A DNA stretch of 58,574 nucleotides from Companilactobacillus tucceti DSM 20183 (lineage in GTDB: Bacteria; Bacillota; Bacilli; Lactobacillales; Lactobacillaceae). Location of the stretch: contig NZ_AZDG01000015.1 in NCBI RefSeq assembly GCF_001434665.1, forward strand, positions 1 through 58,574, given 5' to 3'. Under the pieces are notes generated by a model. That model was not told where the DNA came from. It worked only from the letters and a program-made list of their open reading frames with translations, and searched no databases. Of the stretch, positions 46,083-57,967 are shown piece by piece (position 1 is the stretch's first letter; each line of letters opens with the position of its first letter). Both the position numbers and the translations under genes were made by a program.

Positions 46083-46219
46083 TAAAAGTTTCCTCCTAAA
46101 AATTTAAGTACACACATCCAGGTGGTTCACAATTTTTGAAAAATAATAAACCACGTTAGTGGTGTACATTATGAGCTTATATTCAAATAACAATTTACCT
46201 TGCTGCCAATAAAAGCACG
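46083..46219 (-). ncRNA. rpsL (str operon) leader RNA with alternative hairpins
   Basis: GTGTAC/GTACAC (46162-46167 and 46108-46113) can close an outer stem. Inside, ACCAC-GTTA-GTGGT (46150-46163) competes with a stem between 46149-46154 and 46122-46127, since both use the same bases. This layout suggests a switchable leader. Confidence 0.5.
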
Positions 46220-46225
46220 TCTATT

Positions 46226-46254
46226 AGAATATCATCTAAAAATGACTATGTCAA
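46226..46254 (-). promoter_or_regulatory. str operon promoter
   Basis: -35 TTGACA (46249-46254), a 17-base spacer and -10 TATTCT (46226-46231) on the minus strand. Confidence 0.85.
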
Positions 46255-46300
46255 TGCAACTAATGGATGATTTACGTAATTTATTTTGAGGTGATAAAAG

Positions 46301-46960
46301 ATGAATTATGTTTTCCATCTAATAATTTTTACATTGGGCACAAGCATCGTGTCTTTTCTAACAGTAATAGCTCATGAATATCCACACATAAAACCAACTA
46401 GACGTTCAAAATGTGATGTTTGTCAAAGAACATTGATGTGGTTTGAAATAATTCCCATCTGGAGTTATCTAATTAGTAAAGGTAAATGCAAAGTCTGCGG
46501 AGAAGCAATCAACAAATTATATCTACTCACAGAAATTGCAGGTGGAATTTTTTTACTGGCAGCATCGTTAACGCACCAAGATCTAATCTTTGTAACTTTA
46601 ATATTTACTGTTCTTACCCTTTTAGCAATCAGTGATTACATCTATGGTTATGTTTACTTATCACACTACCTGCTGTTCGTTCCGATTATCATCATAAGCA
46701 ACCAGCACCTATATTTTATCCCAGCTTTACTAATTTATACACTTCTAAATTTAATTAATTACATATACAAAGGCATTGGTCTTGGTGATATCGAAATACT
46801 AAGTATTCTTGCATTGTTATTAGGACTTGATATGACTCTGAAAATTATTCTTATGGCATGTTTTTTGTGTCTACATTATTTTATTTTTAAAAAAAGGAAC
46901 GAATTCAGATTCGTTCCTTACATTACTTTCTCAACATTTATACTTCTAATCTTTAGGTAA
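46301..46960 (+). CDS. type IV prepilin-like peptidase (ComC-type)
   Basis: 219 residues and about seven membrane segments. The N-terminal zinc-like site is CDVC-N(25-30)-CKVC. The catalytic Asp pair lies in LLAISDYIYGYVY and in GLGDIEILS, the GxGD motif. Enzymes of this class process pseudopilins for the competence DNA-uptake apparatus; the comG genes are not in the window. GAGGTGATAAAAG precedes the ATG. Its last 15 bases overlap the end of the converging esterase gene. Confidence 0.88.
   Translation: MNYVFHLIIFTLGTSIVSFLTVIAHEYPHIKPTRRSKCDVCQRTLMWFEIIPIWSYLISKGKCKVCGEAINKLYLLTEIAGGIFLLAASLTHQDLIFVTLIFTVLTLLAISDYIYGYVYLSHYLLFVPIIIISNQHLYFIPALLIYTLLNLINYIYKGIGLGDIEILSILALLLGLDMTLKIILMACFLCLHYFIFKKRNEFRFVPYITFSTFILLIFR
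46894..46919 (-). terminator. terminator of the esterase gene, inside the peptidase coding sequence
   Basis: An 11-bp perfect stem (AAGGAACGAAT with its inverse), loop CTGA on the minus strand, followed by TTTTTTT. It reads as a terminator only on the minus strand and lies within the last 70 bases of the prepilin peptidase gene. Confidence 0.82.
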
Positions 46961-47761
46961 AATTCCTCTAACCTTCAACCAATTCATACATAATTCCCAC
47001 CACGCTGCATTAGCAAAGTTTACATTTTCATCATTACCCTCTTTTGTAACATAAGTGGCTAAAGAAGATCCGTGTCCACCTGAAGCAAATAAATGCAATT
47101 CATATGGAATCTTCAACAATTCCATTTTTTGAGCATAGATCAAAGAATTCATAACAGGAACTGTTTTATCTGTGACAGTTTGCCAAATAAAAGTTGGCTT
47201 AGAATTTATATTCAAATGTTCTTGAGCTTGCCAATACAAAATATCGGAACTAATTTTGACCGCCCAATCCTCCTTAGGCCATCCCAAAGTCAGGTCGATA
47301 ACTGGATAGCCAATGATATTAGCGGCAGGTTGAACTTCAATTTCATCATCAAATATTTTTTTGCACATCTCTGCGTCAGTCATCAAGGAATTAAAGTTAG
47401 CAACAATATGACTTCCAGCTGAAAATCCCACCAATAAGACCCTATCCAAATCGACTTTATGTTCAACAGATTGTCCTTTTATCCAGTTAAGTAAAGTAGC
47501 TAATTCCTGTAAGACCAGCGGATAAACTGATTTCTCATCACCTACTAGTGGATAATCAAATACAATCGCATGCATTCCTTCTGATGCAAACTTTAATGCG
47601 ATGGGTTGAGCTTCTCTTTTGGTGATAAATTTATAAGCACCACCGGGACAAATTATTGCTAATGGTTTATTTGGTTCATTTTCCAAATCACCTATTGGAT
47701 CAAGCCAGTATGTATCAATTTCAAATTCACTATCACGAAAATTCAGTCGCTGTCTAGTCAT
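46946..47761 (-). CDS. alpha/beta hydrolase, acetyl-esterase-like (BD-FAE family type)
   Basis: The start is at 47761 (MTRQRLNFRDSEFEID), after AGGAGGAAG; 271 residues. AIICPGGAYKF forms the oxyanion-hole segment, GFSAGSHIVANF holds the nucleophile Ser (about residue 124), an Asp lies in the TDKTVPV segment and the catalytic His in ASGGHGSSLATY. It probably removes acetyl or other short acyl groups from sugars or xenobiotics. It lies between rpoC and the prepilin peptidase gene, outside any obvious operon. Confidence 0.85.
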   Translation of the reverse strand: MTRQRLNFRDSEFEIDTYWLDPIGDLENEPNKPLAIICPGGAYKFITKREAQPIALKFASEGMHAIVFDYPLVGDEKSVYPLVLQELATLLNWIKGQSVEHKVDLDRVLLVGFSAGSHIVANFNSLMTDAEMCKKIFDDEIEVQPAANIIGYPVIDLTLGWPKEDWAVKISSDILYWQAQEHLNINSKPTFIWQTVTDKTVPVMNSLIYAQKMELLKIPYELHLFASGGHGSSLATYVTKEGNDENVNFANAAWWELCMNWLKVRGILPKD

Positions 47762-47807
47762 AATCTTCCTCCTTTTATACTGAAAAAATATCACATTTAC
47801 TACATAA

Positions 47808-47837
47808 AAAAAAGACAACCAAATGGTTGTCTTTTTT
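47808..47837. terminator. terminator of the rpoB-rpoC operon
   Basis: AAAAAAGACAACCA pairs with TGGTTGTCTTTTTT around a 2-base gap, just after the rpoC stop. Symmetric, so it works on either strand. Confidence 0.92.
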
Positions 47838-47840
47838 AAA

Positions 47841-50800
47841 TTATTCACCGTGATTTGTTGCATCTTCGGCTTTCATTTGAGCTTCAATATCAGAAATTGT
47901 ATATGCTCCATTGATTGAGTTATCAGCCATAGGACCAGTCTTCTTTGGTTCCATGTGGTTATACTTAGCCATACCTGTACCGGCAGGAATAAGTTTACCA
48001 ATAATAACATTCTCTTTAAGTCCAAGAAGTGGATCATTCTTACCTCTGATTGATGCATCAGTAAGAACTCTTGTTGTTTCCTGGAAGGAAGCAGCTGACA
48101 AGAAACTATTTGTTTCAAGTGAAGCTTTAGTAATACCAAGTAGAACTGGACGTCCAGTTGCAGGTACACCACCGTTGAACAATGTTTCACGGTTATGATC
48201 TGTAAACTGAGAAATATCCATTAATTGACCTGGTAGAACATCTGTATCACCAGGGTCAAGAATTCTGATCTTACGTAGCATTTGTCTGATCATAACCTCG
48301 AAATGCTTATCAGAAATATCAACACCTTGCATACGGTAAACCTTTTGAACTTCAGCAAGTAAGTAGTTTTCAGTTGTTTGAACATTTGTAACTTTGATCA
48401 ATTCCTTAGGATCAATTGAACCTTGTGTTAACTTACCACCACGGTCAACATGGTCACCTTCGGCAACCGCAACACTTGATGTATAAGGAACACTATATGA
48501 TCTAGTATCAATGTCACCTTCAACAGTGATCTCTTTAGTACGTTCAGCAGGATTTTCATCGATTGCAGTAACAGTACCGTCAACCTCAGAAATAACTGCA
48601 AGACCTTTAGGGTTTCTAGCTTCAACGATTTCTTGAACACGAGGAAGTCCTTGTGTAATATCATCTCCACCAGCAACACCACCGGTATGGAAGTTACGCA
48701 TAGTAAGCTGTGTACCTGGTTCACCGATTGATTGAGCAGCAACAGTACCAACTGCTTCACCAATTTCAACTTCTTCACCAGTAGCAAGGTTTCTACCGTA
48801 ACATTTCTTACATACACCATGTTTTGTATCACATGTAAATGCTGAACGAATTGTTACTTCTTTAACACCTGCGTCAACGATCTTTTGAGCCAAGTTTTCG
48901 TCCATAAGTACTCCACGAGCAGCAAGAACTTCACCTGTTTCAGGATCTTTGACAGTCTTTTGTGTATAACGTCCAACTAGACGGTCATACAATGGTTCGA
49001 TCATATCTGTACCTTCCATAATTGAACTTACTAGAAGTCCACGGTCAGTACCACAATCTTCTTCACGTACGATAACATCTTGGGCAACATCAACTAGACG
49101 ACGTGTTAAGTAACCTGAGTTAGCAGTCTTCAAGGCTGTATCGGTCATACCTTTACGAGCACCGTGGGTTGACATGAACATTTCCAAAACAGATAGTCCT
49201 TCACGGAAGTTAGAAATAACTGGAATTTCCATCATACCACCGTTAGGGGCAGCCATAAGTCCACGCATACCTGCTAGCTGAGTAAAGTTTGAGATGTTAC
49301 CACGGGCACCAGAGTCCGACATCATTGAGATAGGGTTTGTTGGATCAAAGGAGTCGATCAATAGTTGTTGAATTTCATCCTTTGTATCGTTCCAAACACT
49401 GATAACACGATCATGTCGTTCTTCGTCTGTGATAAGTCCACGACGGAATTGCTTAGAAATTGAAGCAACTTGTTTGTGGGCTTTTTCAATGATTTCAGGT
49501 TTTTCAGTTAAGTTAGGAACATCAGTAACACCAACTGTTAAACCAGAAAGTGTACAAATTGTGTAACCTAATTCCTTCATATCATCAAGCAATGAAGATG
49601 TTCTTTGAACACGGTATGTCTTAAAGATTTGGGCAATGATATCACTTAGATAACCACTCTTCAATGGGTCAACAAGATCCATTTCATCAAGTTTATCTTG
49701 AATATTTTCACCCTTGTCTAGGAAGTACTTATCAGGAACACCATGTACTAAGTTGTCATCAGTTGGTTCATTCAAGTATGGGAAGTCTTCAGGAAGAATT
49801 TCGTTGAAGATAACTTTACCAACACTTGTAACCATGATCTTGCTTCTTTGTTCATCTGTGAATGGTTTATTTGGCATTGATGCAACAGATAAACCAATTC
49901 TTGTATGGTAATGAACATCACCATTTAGAAGTGCTGTTTGTACTTCATTTGCGTCTGTAAAAATCTTACCTTCACCAGTCATATGTCTTGTTTCAATTGT
50001 TAGATAATAGTTACCTAAAACAACGTCCTGTGATGGTGTAACGATAGGTTTACCATCTTTAGGAGCAAGAATATGGTGAGCAGCAAGCATTAACATACGT
50101 GCTTCAGCTTGAGCTTCATCTGATAGAGGAACGTGGACAGCCATCTGATCCCCATCAAAATCGGCATTATAAGCTTCACAAGCTAGTGGGTGAAGACGAA
50201 TTGACTTACCATCAACCAATACTGGTTCAAAGGCTTGAATACCAAGTCTATGAAGTGTAGGGGCACGGTTAAGTAGAACTGGACGTTCTTTGATTACATC
50301 TTCAAGTACATCCCAAATATCATCATCTTGACGATCGATTTTTCTTCTAGCGTTTTTAACGTTTGAAGCAATCTCACGTTTAACTAATTCATGCATTACA
50401 AATGGTTTAAATAATTCCAAAGCCATTTCACGAGGTAATCCACATTGATAGAACTTCAATGTAGGACCAACATCGATAACTGAACGTCCTGAATAGTCAA
50501 CACGTTTACCAAGTAAGTTTTGACGGAAACGTCCTTGCTTACCTTTAAGCATGTGTGAAAGTGACTTCAATGGACGGTTACCAGGTCCTGTAACAGGACG
50601 ACCACGACGACCATTATCGATCAAGGCATCAACAGCTTCTTGAAGCATTCTCTTTTCATTTTGAACAATGATGTTAGGTGCATGTAGATCCAACAATCTC
50701 TTCAAACGATTATTACGGTTGATAACACGACGATACAAATCGTTCAAATCAGATGTGGCAAAACGACCACCTTCTAGTTGAACCATTGGTCTTAAATCTG

Positions 50801-51506
50801 GTGGGATAACGGGAATAGCTTCCATTACCATCCACTCAGGTTTGTTACCTGATTTAGCGAAAGCACTAAGAATATCCAAACGTCTAATAGCACGTGTACG
50901 TTTTTGACCTTGGGCAGTCTTAAGTGTTTCACGTAATTCTTTAATATCTGTTTCCATATCAACTTGGCTAAGAAGGTCTCTAATACCTTCGGCACCCATC
51001 TTAGCAACGAACTTGTTACCAAATTCTTCACGTTTCTTACGGTATTCAGATTCTGTAAGTAGTTGTCTCTTTTCTAGATCTGTTTCACCTGGATCGATAA
51101 CTACGTATGAAGCAAAGTAAATTACTTCTTCAAGGTTTCTTGGACTCATGTCCAAAACAAGACCCATACGTGATGGGATTCCCTTGAAGTACCAGATATG
51201 TGTAACTGGTGCAGCTAATTCGATGTGAGCCATACGTTCACGACGAACTTTTGAACGAGTAACTTCAACACCACAACGGTCACAAACAATACCCTTATAA
51301 CGAATACGTTTGTATTTACCACAGGCACATTCCCAGTCTTTAGTTGGTCCAAAAATTCTTTCATCGAATAGACCATCTTTTTCTGGTTTCAAAGTACGGT
51401 AGTTGATTGTTTCAGGCTTTTTAACTTCTCCATAAGACCAGCTACGAATCTTGTCAGGAGATGCTAAACCTATTTGCATACTTTCAAATTTATTAACGTC
51501 TATCAA
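47841..51506 (-). CDS. rpoC: DNA-directed RNA polymerase subunit beta'
   Basis: 1221 residues. The N-terminal zinc finger has [23 protein letters not shown] (about residues 60-85). The catalytic [12 protein letters not shown] lies near residue 455, and the second zinc site has [14 protein letters not shown] (about residue 885). It starts 28 bases after rpoB and forms the usual pair. Confidence 0.98.
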   Translation of the reverse strand: MIDVNKFESMQIGLASPDKIRSWSYGEVKKPETINYRTLKPEKDGLFDERIFGPTKDWECACGKYKRIRYKGIVCDRCGVEVTRSKVRRERMAHIELAAPVTHIWYFKGIPSRMGLVLDMSPRNLEEVIYFASYVVIDPGETDLEKRQLLTESEYRKKREEFGNKFVAKMGAEGIRDLLSQVDMETDIKELRETLKTAQGQKRTRAIRRLDILSAFAKSGNKPEWMVMEAIPVIPPDLRPMVQLEGGRFATSDLNDLYRRVINRNNRLKRLLDLHAPNIIVQNEKRMLQEAVDALIDNGRRGRPVTGPGNRPLKSLSHMLKGKQGRFRQNLLGKRVDYSGRSVIDVGPTLKFYQCGLPREMALELFKPFVMHELVKREIASNVKNARRKIDRQDDDIWDVLEDVIKERPVLLNRAPTLHRLGIQAFEPVLVDGKSIRLHPLACEAYNADFDGDQMAVHVPLSDEAQAEARMLMLAAHHILAPKDGKPIVTPSQDVVLGNYYLTIETRHMTGEGKIFTDANEVQTALLNGDVHYHTRIGLSVASMPNKPFTDEQRSKIMVTSVGKVIFNEILPEDFPYLNEPTDDNLVHGVPDKYFLDKGENIQDKLDEMDLVDPLKSGYLSDIIAQIFKTYRVQRTSSLLDDMKELGYTICTLSGLTVGVTDVPNLTEKPEIIEKAHKQVASISKQFRRGLITDEERHDRVISVWNDTKDEIQQLLIDSFDPTNPISMMSDSGARGNISNFTQLAGMRGLMAAPNGGMMEIPVISNFREGLSVLEMFMSTHGARKGMTDTALKTANSGYLTRRLVDVAQDVIVREEDCGTDRGLLVSSIMEGTDMIEPLYDRLVGRYTQKTVKDPETGEVLAARGVLMDENLAQKIVDAGVKEVTIRSAFTCDTKHGVCKKCYGRNLATGEEVEIGEAVGTVAAQSIGEPGTQLTMRNFHTGGVAGGDDITQGLPRVQEIVEARNPKGLAVISEVDGTVTAIDENPAERTKEITVEGDIDTRSYSVPYTSSVAVAEGDHVDRGGKLTQGSIDPKELIKVTNVQTTENYLLAEVQKVYRMQGVDISDKHFEVMIRQMLRKIRILDPGDTDVLPGQLMDISQFTDHNRETLFNGGVPATGRPVLLGITKASLETNSFLSAASFQETTRVLTDASIRGKNDPLLGLKENVIIGKLIPAGTGMAKYNHMEPKKTGPMADNSINGAYTISDIEAQMKAEDATNHGE

Positions 51507-51534
51507 AAGGTATCCTCCCTAATCACTATTTTGA

Positions 51535-54500
51535 CTAGTTTTCTGATTTTGTACGTGAGTCAGCAGTTGAATCTTGTGATTCTTCCAACTTCTTGGCTTC
51601 TTCTTCTGCACGTTTTTCTTCTTGTTGTTTTGCGAGTTTAGACAATGCGTCAATACTTACAGTATCGTCATCTTCATCCATATCTCTCAACTCAATTTCT
51701 TTGTTATGAGAGTCTAAGACCTTCATATCAAGACCTAGAGCTTGCAATTCTTTAACAAGAACACGGAATGATTCTGGAACACCTGGTTTAGGAATACTTT
51801 CACCCTTAACAATAGCTTCATAAGTCTTTACACGACCTACGATATCATCTGACTTGTATGTCAAAATTTCTTGTAGAGTATAAGCGGCACCATAGGCTTC
51901 AAGAGCCCAAACTTCCATTTCACCAAATCTCTGTCCACCAAATTGTGCTTTACCACCAAGTGGTTGTTGAGTAACTAGTGAGTATGGTCCGATTGAACGA
52001 GCATGAAGCTTATCATCAACCATGTGGGCTAATTTCATGTAGTACATGACACCAACAGCTACACGGTTCTTGAATGGTTCACCAGTACGTCCATCATAAA
52101 GGATCGACTTACCATCTGAATCCATATCAGCTTCTTTAACAATATCCCAAAGCTCATTATCTTGAACACCATCAAAAACAGGTGTTGCAACGTGAATTCC
52201 AAGTTTTCTTGCAGCCATACCTAAATGAAGATCAAGTACCTGTCCAATATTCATACGAGATGGAACACCCATTGGGTTCAAAAGAATATCAACTGGTGTA
52301 CCATCTGGCATATAAGGCATATCTTCTTGAGGTACAACGATTGAAACAGTACCTTTATTACCATGACGTCCGGCCATCTTATCACCGACTTGGATCTTAC
52401 GTTTTTGAGCAATATAAACACGAACCATCATGTTAACACCTGGATCCAATTCGTCGCCAGCTTCACGAGTGAAGACCTTAACGTCTTGGATAATTCCACC
52501 ACCACCATGTGGTACACGAAGTGATGTATCACGAACTTCACGTGCTTTTTCACCAAAGATAGCATGTAGCAATCTTTCTTCGGCTGATAATTCTGTAACA
52601 CCCTTAGGAGTTACCTTACCAACTAAGATATCACCGTCACGAACTTCAGCACCGATACGGATAATACCGAATTCATCAAGATCTTTAAGTGATTCTTCAC
52701 CGACATTAGGAATTTCACGAGTAATTTCCTCAGGTCCAAGTTTTGTATCACGTGCTTCTGATTCATACTCTTCAATATGAATTGAAGTATAAGCATCTTC
52801 ACGAACTAATTTTTCTGAAAGTACGATAGCATCTTCGTAGTTATACATGTTCCATGTCATAAAGGCGATCAATGGGTTTTGTCCAAGAGCTAATTCACCA
52901 TTTTCCATTGCAGGACCATCGGCAATAATATCTCCAGATTTAACTTCTTCACCTTTTCTAACGATAGGTTTTTGGTTATAACTCTTACCGTTATTTGAAC
53001 GACGGAACTTAGTTACTTTATATTCATCAATTGTGCCATCATCATTACGTTTGATTGTAATCTTCTTAGCATCAACATATTCAACAACACCATCATTCTT
53101 AGCAATAAGTGCAGCACCAGAATCATGGGCAGCAATATATTCCATACTTGTACCAACTAGTGGTGCATGTGGATTAACCAAAGGAACAGCTTGACGTTGC
53201 ATGTTAGCACCCATCAAGGCACGGTTAGAATCATCATTTTCCAAGAAAGGAATACATGCCGTAGCAACTGAAACTACTTGCTTAGGAGAAACGTCCATGT
53301 AATCGACTTTTTCTGGTGTAGTTTCAATATTGTCATCTTTTTTACGAGCCAAAATTGTATCATCAACAAATCCACCATCATCATCAACAAATCCACCATC
53401 ATCATCAAGAGGTGTATTAGCCTGAGCAACAACATAGTTATCTTCTTCATCAGCTGTTAAATAATCAATTTTGTTTGTAACTTTATGTGTATCCCATGAA
53501 ACACGACGATATGGTGTTTCGATGAAACCATATTCATTAATAATGGCATAACTAGCCAAGTTATTGATAAGTCCGATATTAGGTCCTTCAGGTGTTTCAA
53601 TAGGACACATACGGCCATAGTGAGTATAGTGAACGTCACGAACTTCATATCCGGCACGGTCACGAGTCAAACCACCAGGTCCAAGAGCAGATAGACGACG
53701 CTTGTGTTCTAGTTCTCCAAGTGGGTTTGTCTGATCCATGAACTGTGACAATTGTGATGAACCAAAGAATTCCTTGATTGAAGCAACAACTGGTCTAATA
53801 TTGATCAATTGTTGTGGTGTAACGGTTGCTGAGTCTTGAATTGACATTCTTTCACGAACAACACGTTCCATACGTGACAAACCAATACGGAATTGGTTTT
53901 GAATTAATTCACCAACTGAACGAATACGACGGTTACCCAAGTGATCAATATCATCAGTAGTACCAATATCTTCTTTAAGGTTCAAGAAGTAGTTGATACC
54001 AGCCAAGATATCAGCAGGTGTAATAACACGAAGTTTAGCATCAATATGACCATTACCGATCATGTTAACAACTTTTTCGTTATCAGCTTCTGAATAAACT
54101 TTAATAATTTGAACAGTAATTGGATCAGTTAAAACACCTTCATCAGATGGTTGAAGTGTTACAGTCTTGAAATCATCACGTTTCAAGTATGGACTCAATT
54201 TGTTCATAGCTCCACGGTCAAGAACTGTATCTTTAGCCAAGATAACTTCACCTGTATCAGGATCAGCAAGTGTTTCAGCCAATGTTTTGTTCAAAAGTCT
54301 TGTTTTTAGATTAAGCTTCTTGTTGACCTTGTAACGACCAACAGCAGCCATATCATATCTACGTGGATCGAAAAATCTAGCATATAGCAATGAACGAGAT
54401 GAATCAGCCGTCTTAGGTTCACCAGGACGGAGTCTTTCATAAATATCCTTCAATGCTTCTTCAACACGAGAATCACTTGTATCTTTATGTACATCTTTTT

Positions 54501-55164
54501 CAAGTGTTAAATTCAAAGTATCATTTTCACCAAAGATATCAAGAATCTCAGAATCAGCACCAAATCCTAAAGCTCTGATCAATTCAGAGATAGGTAGTTT
54601 TCTAGTTCTATCAATTCTAACGTATCCTAAACCTTTAGCATCTGTTTCAAATTCCAACCAAGCACCACGGTTAGGGATAACTGTAGTACCAAAGTTGATA
54701 CGACCATTTTTGTCAGTATCTGAATTGTAATAAATACCAGGTGAACGTACCAATTGAGAAACAATAACACGTTCGGCACCATTAATAATAAAGGTACCTT
54801 GTTCTGTCATAATTGGGAAATCACCAAAGAAAACATCTTGAGTTTTGATCTCGCCTGTTTCATGGTTTGTTAATTTCAATGTGACATGCAATGGTGCTGA
54901 ATAATTAGCATCATGTTGTCTTGCCTCTTCAACTGTGTACTTAGGTTCTAGCAGTTTATAATCAACGTACTCTAATGAAAGATTTCCACCGAAATCATCA
55001 ATAGGCATTACGTCATCAAACATATCTTTAAGTCCTTCATCTAAGAACCAGTTATAAGAATTTGTTTGAATGTCTATCAAATTTGGCAGTGGAAGTACTT
55101 CCTTGATCTTTGCATAACTACGACGAACACGGTGTGCACCATAATTAACGTTATGATAAGTCAA
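51535..55164 (-). CDS. rpoB: DNA-directed RNA polymerase subunit beta
   Basis: I place the start at a TTG at 55164 ([19 protein letters not shown]), 6 bases after GAGGTG; upstream in-frame codons would put the ribosome binding site inside the protein. About 1209 residues. The rifampicin pocket [33 protein letters not shown] looks wild-type. A DDGGFVD segment is doubled ([16 protein letters not shown], about residue 595) because of an exact 21-bp tandem repeat. It is followed by rpoC and preceded by a long leader with an internal terminator. Confidence 0.96.
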   Translation of the reverse strand: MTYHNVNYGAHRVRRSYAKIKEVLPLPNLIDIQTNSYNWFLDEGLKDMFDDVMPIDDFGGNLSLEYVDYKLLEPKYTVEEARQHDANYSAPLHVTLKLTNHETGEIKTQDVFFGDFPIMTEQGTFIINGAERVIVSQLVRSPGIYYNSDTDKNGRINFGTTVIPNRGAWLEFETDAKGLGYVRIDRTRKLPISELIRALGFGADSEILDIFGENDTLNLTLEKDVHKDTSDSRVEEALKDIYERLRPGEPKTADSSRSLLYARFFDPRRYDMAAVGRYKVNKKLNLKTRLLNKTLAETLADPDTGEVILAKDTVLDRGAMNKLSPYLKRDDFKTVTLQPSDEGVLTDPITVQIIKVYSEADNEKVVNMIGNGHIDAKLRVITPADILAGINYFLNLKEDIGTTDDIDHLGNRRIRSVGELIQNQFRIGLSRMERVVRERMSIQDSATVTPQQLINIRPVVASIKEFFGSSQLSQFMDQTNPLGELEHKRRLSALGPGGLTRDRAGYEVRDVHYTHYGRMCPIETPEGPNIGLINNLASYAIINEYGFIETPYRRVSWDTHKVTNKIDYLTADEEDNYVVAQANTPLDDDGGFVDDDGGFVDDTILARKKDDNIETTPEKVDYMDVSPKQVVSVATACIPFLENDDSNRALMGANMQRQAVPLVNPHAPLVGTSMEYIAAHDSGAALIAKNDGVVEYVDAKKITIKRNDDGTIDEYKVTKFRRSNNGKSYNQKPIVRKGEEVKSGDIIADGPAMENGELALGQNPLIAFMTWNMYNYEDAIVLSEKLVREDAYTSIHIEEYESEARDTKLGPEEITREIPNVGEESLKDLDEFGIIRIGAEVRDGDILVGKVTPKGVTELSAEERLLHAIFGEKAREVRDTSLRVPHGGGGIIQDVKVFTREAGDELDPGVNMMVRVYIAQKRKIQVGDKMAGRHGNKGTVSIVVPQEDMPYMPDGTPVDILLNPMGVPSRMNIGQVLDLHLGMAARKLGIHVATPVFDGVQDNELWDIVKEADMDSDGKSILYDGRTGEPFKNRVAVGVMYYMKLAHMVDDKLHARSIGPYSLVTQQPLGGKAQFGGQRFGEMEVWALEAYGAAYTLQEILTYKSDDIVGRVKTYEAIVKGESIPKPGVPESFRVLVKELQALGLDMKVLDSHNKEIELRDMDEDDDTVSIDALSKLAKQQEEKRAEEEAKKLEESQDSTADSRTKSEN
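53361..53408. repeat. 21-bp tandem duplication inside rpoB
   Basis: Two identical 21-base units (53361-53381 and 53382-53402) plus six bases of a third. The repeat keeps the reading frame and adds seven residues to a surface loop region. Confidence 0.93.
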
Positions 55165-55194
55165 ATTTTTCACCTCAACATATAATTTGTTCAA

Positions 55195-55364
55195 ACGCTG
55201 ACCGAATATTACATTTTCGTTACAAATTGCAAGAAAACGTTTTTATACCTTAATTTTAGGCAAAAAAAAACCAAAAATAGAATTCTAAATTCTACTTTTG
55301 CTTTTTCTATACGGTATAGCCACGGACAATAGATCGCGACTAACGTTTTGAACTTTGAATCTCA
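55195..55364 (-). ncRNA. rpoB leader RNA, candidate Lacto-rpoB motif with internal terminator
   Basis: The transcript from the predicted start near 55364 runs 200 bases before rpoB. It holds a CTATAC/GTATAG hairpin near 55310 and, downstream, a strong terminator-like stem. A conserved RNA called Lacto-rpoB is known upstream of rpoB in lactic acid bacteria; position fits, but I could not check its consensus here. Confidence 0.5.
55261..55301 (-). terminator. terminator-like hairpin in the rpoB leader (possible attenuator)
   Basis: AAAAGTAGAATT pairs with AATTCTATTTTT over a 3-base loop, with one G-U pair, followed by GG and nine T on the minus strand. It lies between the rpoB promoter and start. 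It may also end clpC transcription. Confidence 0.75.
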
Positions 55365-55370
55365 CAAAAG

Positions 55371-55399
55371 ATAATACTACCTATAAATAACATTGTCAA
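55371..55399 (-). promoter_or_regulatory. rpoB-rpoC promoter
   Basis: -35 TTGACA (55394-55399), a 17-base spacer and -10 TATTAT (55371-55376) on the minus strand, directly after the clpC stop. Confidence 0.85.
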
Positions 55400-55409
55400 T
55401 AGATAGGAA

Positions 55410-57902
55410 TTAGTGTGTGAGTGACTTTTCATTCTTCTTTTTATTAGTTGAAACCGTTACTGTTAGTTTGCCTTGTTTTGAGCCAACTTTGATCGTATCG
55501 CCTTCAACTACTTTATTCATAAGTAATAGTTCACTTACGGGATCTTCAATTTCTCTTTGAATGGTTCTTCTCATTGGACGAGCACCATATTCTGGATTAT
55601 AGCCATCTTTAACCAAATCACTATATGCTGCTGGTGAAATAACGAGTTGGATCTTACGATCCTCAAGACGTTTTCTCAAGTTACCACTCATGATCTTAGC
55701 AATAGCTTTCAATTGATCACGGTCTAATGACTTAAAGACGATTGTTTCATCAACACGATTCAAAAATTCAGGTCTGAAGAATTTCTTTAATTCTGTATTG
55801 ATCCTGTTTTGCATTTCCTTATAGTCATCTTTAACATCCTTAGCACCAAAGCCAACTGACTTGTCTTCTTGCAATGCGCGAGCACCTAAGTTAGAAGTCA
55901 TAATAATGATTGTATTACGGAAATCTACTTTTCTACCCTTAGCATCAGTTAAAATACCATCATCTAAGACTTGCAATAAGATATTAAATACATCTGGATG
56001 AGCCTTTTCAACTTCATCAAGCAAAATAACTGAATAAGGTTCATTTCTAACTTTTTCAGTTAATTGCCCACCATCATCAAATCCAACATATCCTGGTGCT
56101 GAGCCGATCAATTTAGAAGTACTGTATTGTTCCATATATTCTGACATATCAACACGAATCAAATTATCTTCAGAACCAAACATAACTTCAGCAATTGATT
56201 TAGCAAGTTCAGTTTTACCAACACCTGTAGGTCCTAAGAACATAAATGAACCAATTGGGCGATCTGGATCTTTCATACCACTTCTTGCACGACGAATAGC
56301 ACGAGAAATTGCACTAATGGCATCATTTTGACCAATAACGCGTTTATGAAGTTCTTTTTCAAGATTCAATAGACGCTCACTCTCTTTACGAGTGATTTGT
56401 TTAACTGGAACACCAGTCCATTCAGCAATAATCTCAGCAACATCATTAACCTTTACTACTGGTTGTTTTGCATGTCCTGTTTCTTTTGCTTCTTTTAATT
56501 CAGCAATTTTTTCTTGAATATCTTGTTCTTTTTCACGAATCTTAGCGGCTTTTTCAAAGTCTTGATCCAAAATGGCATTATTCTTGTCATCGATCAACTT
56601 CATTGATTGAGCAGTTAGATCATCTAAATCATTATTTTTAGAAACATTATGAATTCTTACTTTAGCTGAAGCTTCATCAACAAGGTCAATGGCCTTATCT
56701 GGTAAGAAACGATTTGTTAAATATCTTGTTGAAAGTTTAACAGCTGCTTCTATAGCTTCATCAGAAATAATTAAACCATGATGTTGTTCATATCTTGGGC
56801 GCAATCCCTTTAGAATCTCAACAGATTCATCTTCAGTTGGTTCTTCCACTACGATCTTAGCAAAACGACGCTCTAAAGCACTATCTTTTTCAATATACTT
56901 TTGATATTCATTCAATGTTGTAGCACCTATCAATTGAAGCTCACCACGTGCTAAAGCTGGTTTTAGAATATTTGAAGCATCGATAGCACCTTCAGCACCA
57001 CCAGCACCGATCAAAGTATGCAATTCATCAATAAACAAAATAACATGCTTATCTTTATAAATTTCTTCAATAATTTTCTTTAAACGATCTTCAAATTCAC
57101 CACGATACTTAGTACCAGCAACTAATGAACCCATATCAAGCATCATGATACGTTTATTTTGCATATCAAGTGGAACTTCTTTTTTAACGATATAACTAGC
57201 TAGACCTTCGGCGATAGCTGTCTTACCAACACCAGGTTCACCAACTAGAACAGGATTGTTCTTAGTTCTACGGCTTAAGATCTGGATAGTTCTCTCAACT
57301 TCTTTTTTACGTCCGATAACTGGATCGATTTGATTTTCAGCCGCGATCTTAGTTAAATCACGTGCTAAAGAATCAAGTGTTGGTGTACCTGCAGTTTGCT
57401 TCTTTTTGTTACGAGCAGCAATGTTAGCAGCCATACCACGAGCACCACTCTTACTGGACATTCCCATCTTATTAAGAAGTAAGTTCTTTGTCTTAGTTAA
57501 ACTAAGTCCCAAATTAGTCAAAATACGATTTGCTAAATTATCAGTATCATCTAAAATAGCCAACAAAATATGTTCTGTTCCTATACGACTAGTATTGTAT
57601 TGATCAGAAACATCTTGTGAGTTAGCAAGAATCTTTTGCCCTTTAGGTGAATAAGGTAGGTAAATGCCTTTAGCGGTATTAGATGAGACATCTCCATAGC
57701 CAGTTAGATGTTCAATTTCTTCTTCAACATCACGCTCACTAACGGCGAGATCTCTCAAAGTAATACCGGCTATACCATCATTCTCCATAGTCAAACCTAG
57801 GAGGATATGCTCAGTACCAACAGCATTATGATGAAATGTTTTAGCCTGCTCTTGAGCTAAAACAAGTGCGTTCTTTGCGCTTTCGGTAAATACTTTGTCC
57901 AT
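55410..57902 (-). CDS. clpC: ATP-dependent Clp protease ATP-binding subunit ClpC
   Basis: 830 residues. The N-terminal repeat domain (about 1-145), first AAA+ module with Walker [15 protein letters not shown] (about residue 220) and Walker [20 protein letters not shown], a central UVR segment ([19 protein letters not shown]) and a second module with [14 protein letters not shown] and [15 protein letters not shown]. It unfolds proteins for ClpP. The ctsR gene that often precedes clpC is missing here, and no tandem GGTCAAA CtsR box is visible in the upstream 200 bases. Confidence 0.97.
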   Translation of the reverse strand: MDKVFTESAKNALVLAQEQAKTFHHNAVGTEHILLGLTMENDGIAGITLRDLAVSERDVEEEIEHLTGYGDVSSNTAKGIYLPYSPKGQKILANSQDVSDQYNTSRIGTEHILLAILDDTDNLANRILTNLGLSLTKTKNLLLNKMGMSSKSGARGMAANIAARNKKKQTAGTPTLDSLARDLTKIAAENQIDPVIGRKKEVERTIQILSRRTKNNPVLVGEPGVGKTAIAEGLASYIVKKEVPLDMQNKRIMMLDMGSLVAGTKYRGEFEDRLKKIIEEIYKDKHVILFIDELHTLIGAGGAEGAIDASNILKPALARGELQLIGATTLNEYQKYIEKDSALERRFAKIVVEEPTEDESVEILKGLRPRYEQHHGLIISDEAIEAAVKLSTRYLTNRFLPDKAIDLVDEASAKVRIHNVSKNNDLDDLTAQSMKLIDDKNNAILDQDFEKAAKIREKEQDIQEKIAELKEAKETGHAKQPVVKVNDVAEIIAEWTGVPVKQITRKESERLLNLEKELHKRVIGQNDAISAISRAIRRARSGMKDPDRPIGSFMFLGPTGVGKTELAKSIAEVMFGSEDNLIRVDMSEYMEQYSTSKLIGSAPGYVGFDDGGQLTEKVRNEPYSVILLDEVEKAHPDVFNILLQVLDDGILTDAKGRKVDFRNTIIIMTSNLGARALQEDKSVGFGAKDVKDDYKEMQNRINTELKKFFRPEFLNRVDETIVFKSLDRDQLKAIAKIMSGNLRKRLEDRKIQLVISPAAYSDLVKDGYNPEYGARPMRRTIQREIEDPVSELLLMNKVVEGDTIKVGSKQGKLTVTVSTNKKKNEKSLTH

Positions 57903-57939
57903 TTTAACTACCTCGACTTATAAATTTCTTGGTGTAGAA

Positions 57940-57967
57940 AGTATAATTCTGTTATGTAAAAATGCAA
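57940..57967 (-). promoter_or_regulatory. clpC promoter
   Basis: -35 TTGCAT (57962-57967), a 16-base spacer and -10 TATACT (57940-57945) on the minus strand. A TTAACT-N8-AGTTAA inverted repeat (57973-57992) lies just upstream of the -35. Confidence 0.6.

Noticed and set aside
53361-53402. The 21-bp repeat as a CRISPR or minisatellite array
   Set aside because: Only two units with no spacers, in frame inside rpoB; a simple tandem duplication explains it.
52182-53460. Plus-strand frames opposite rpoB, one of which repeats a motif
   Set aside because: The repeated motif is the antisense reading of the 21-bp duplication in rpoB, not a gene.
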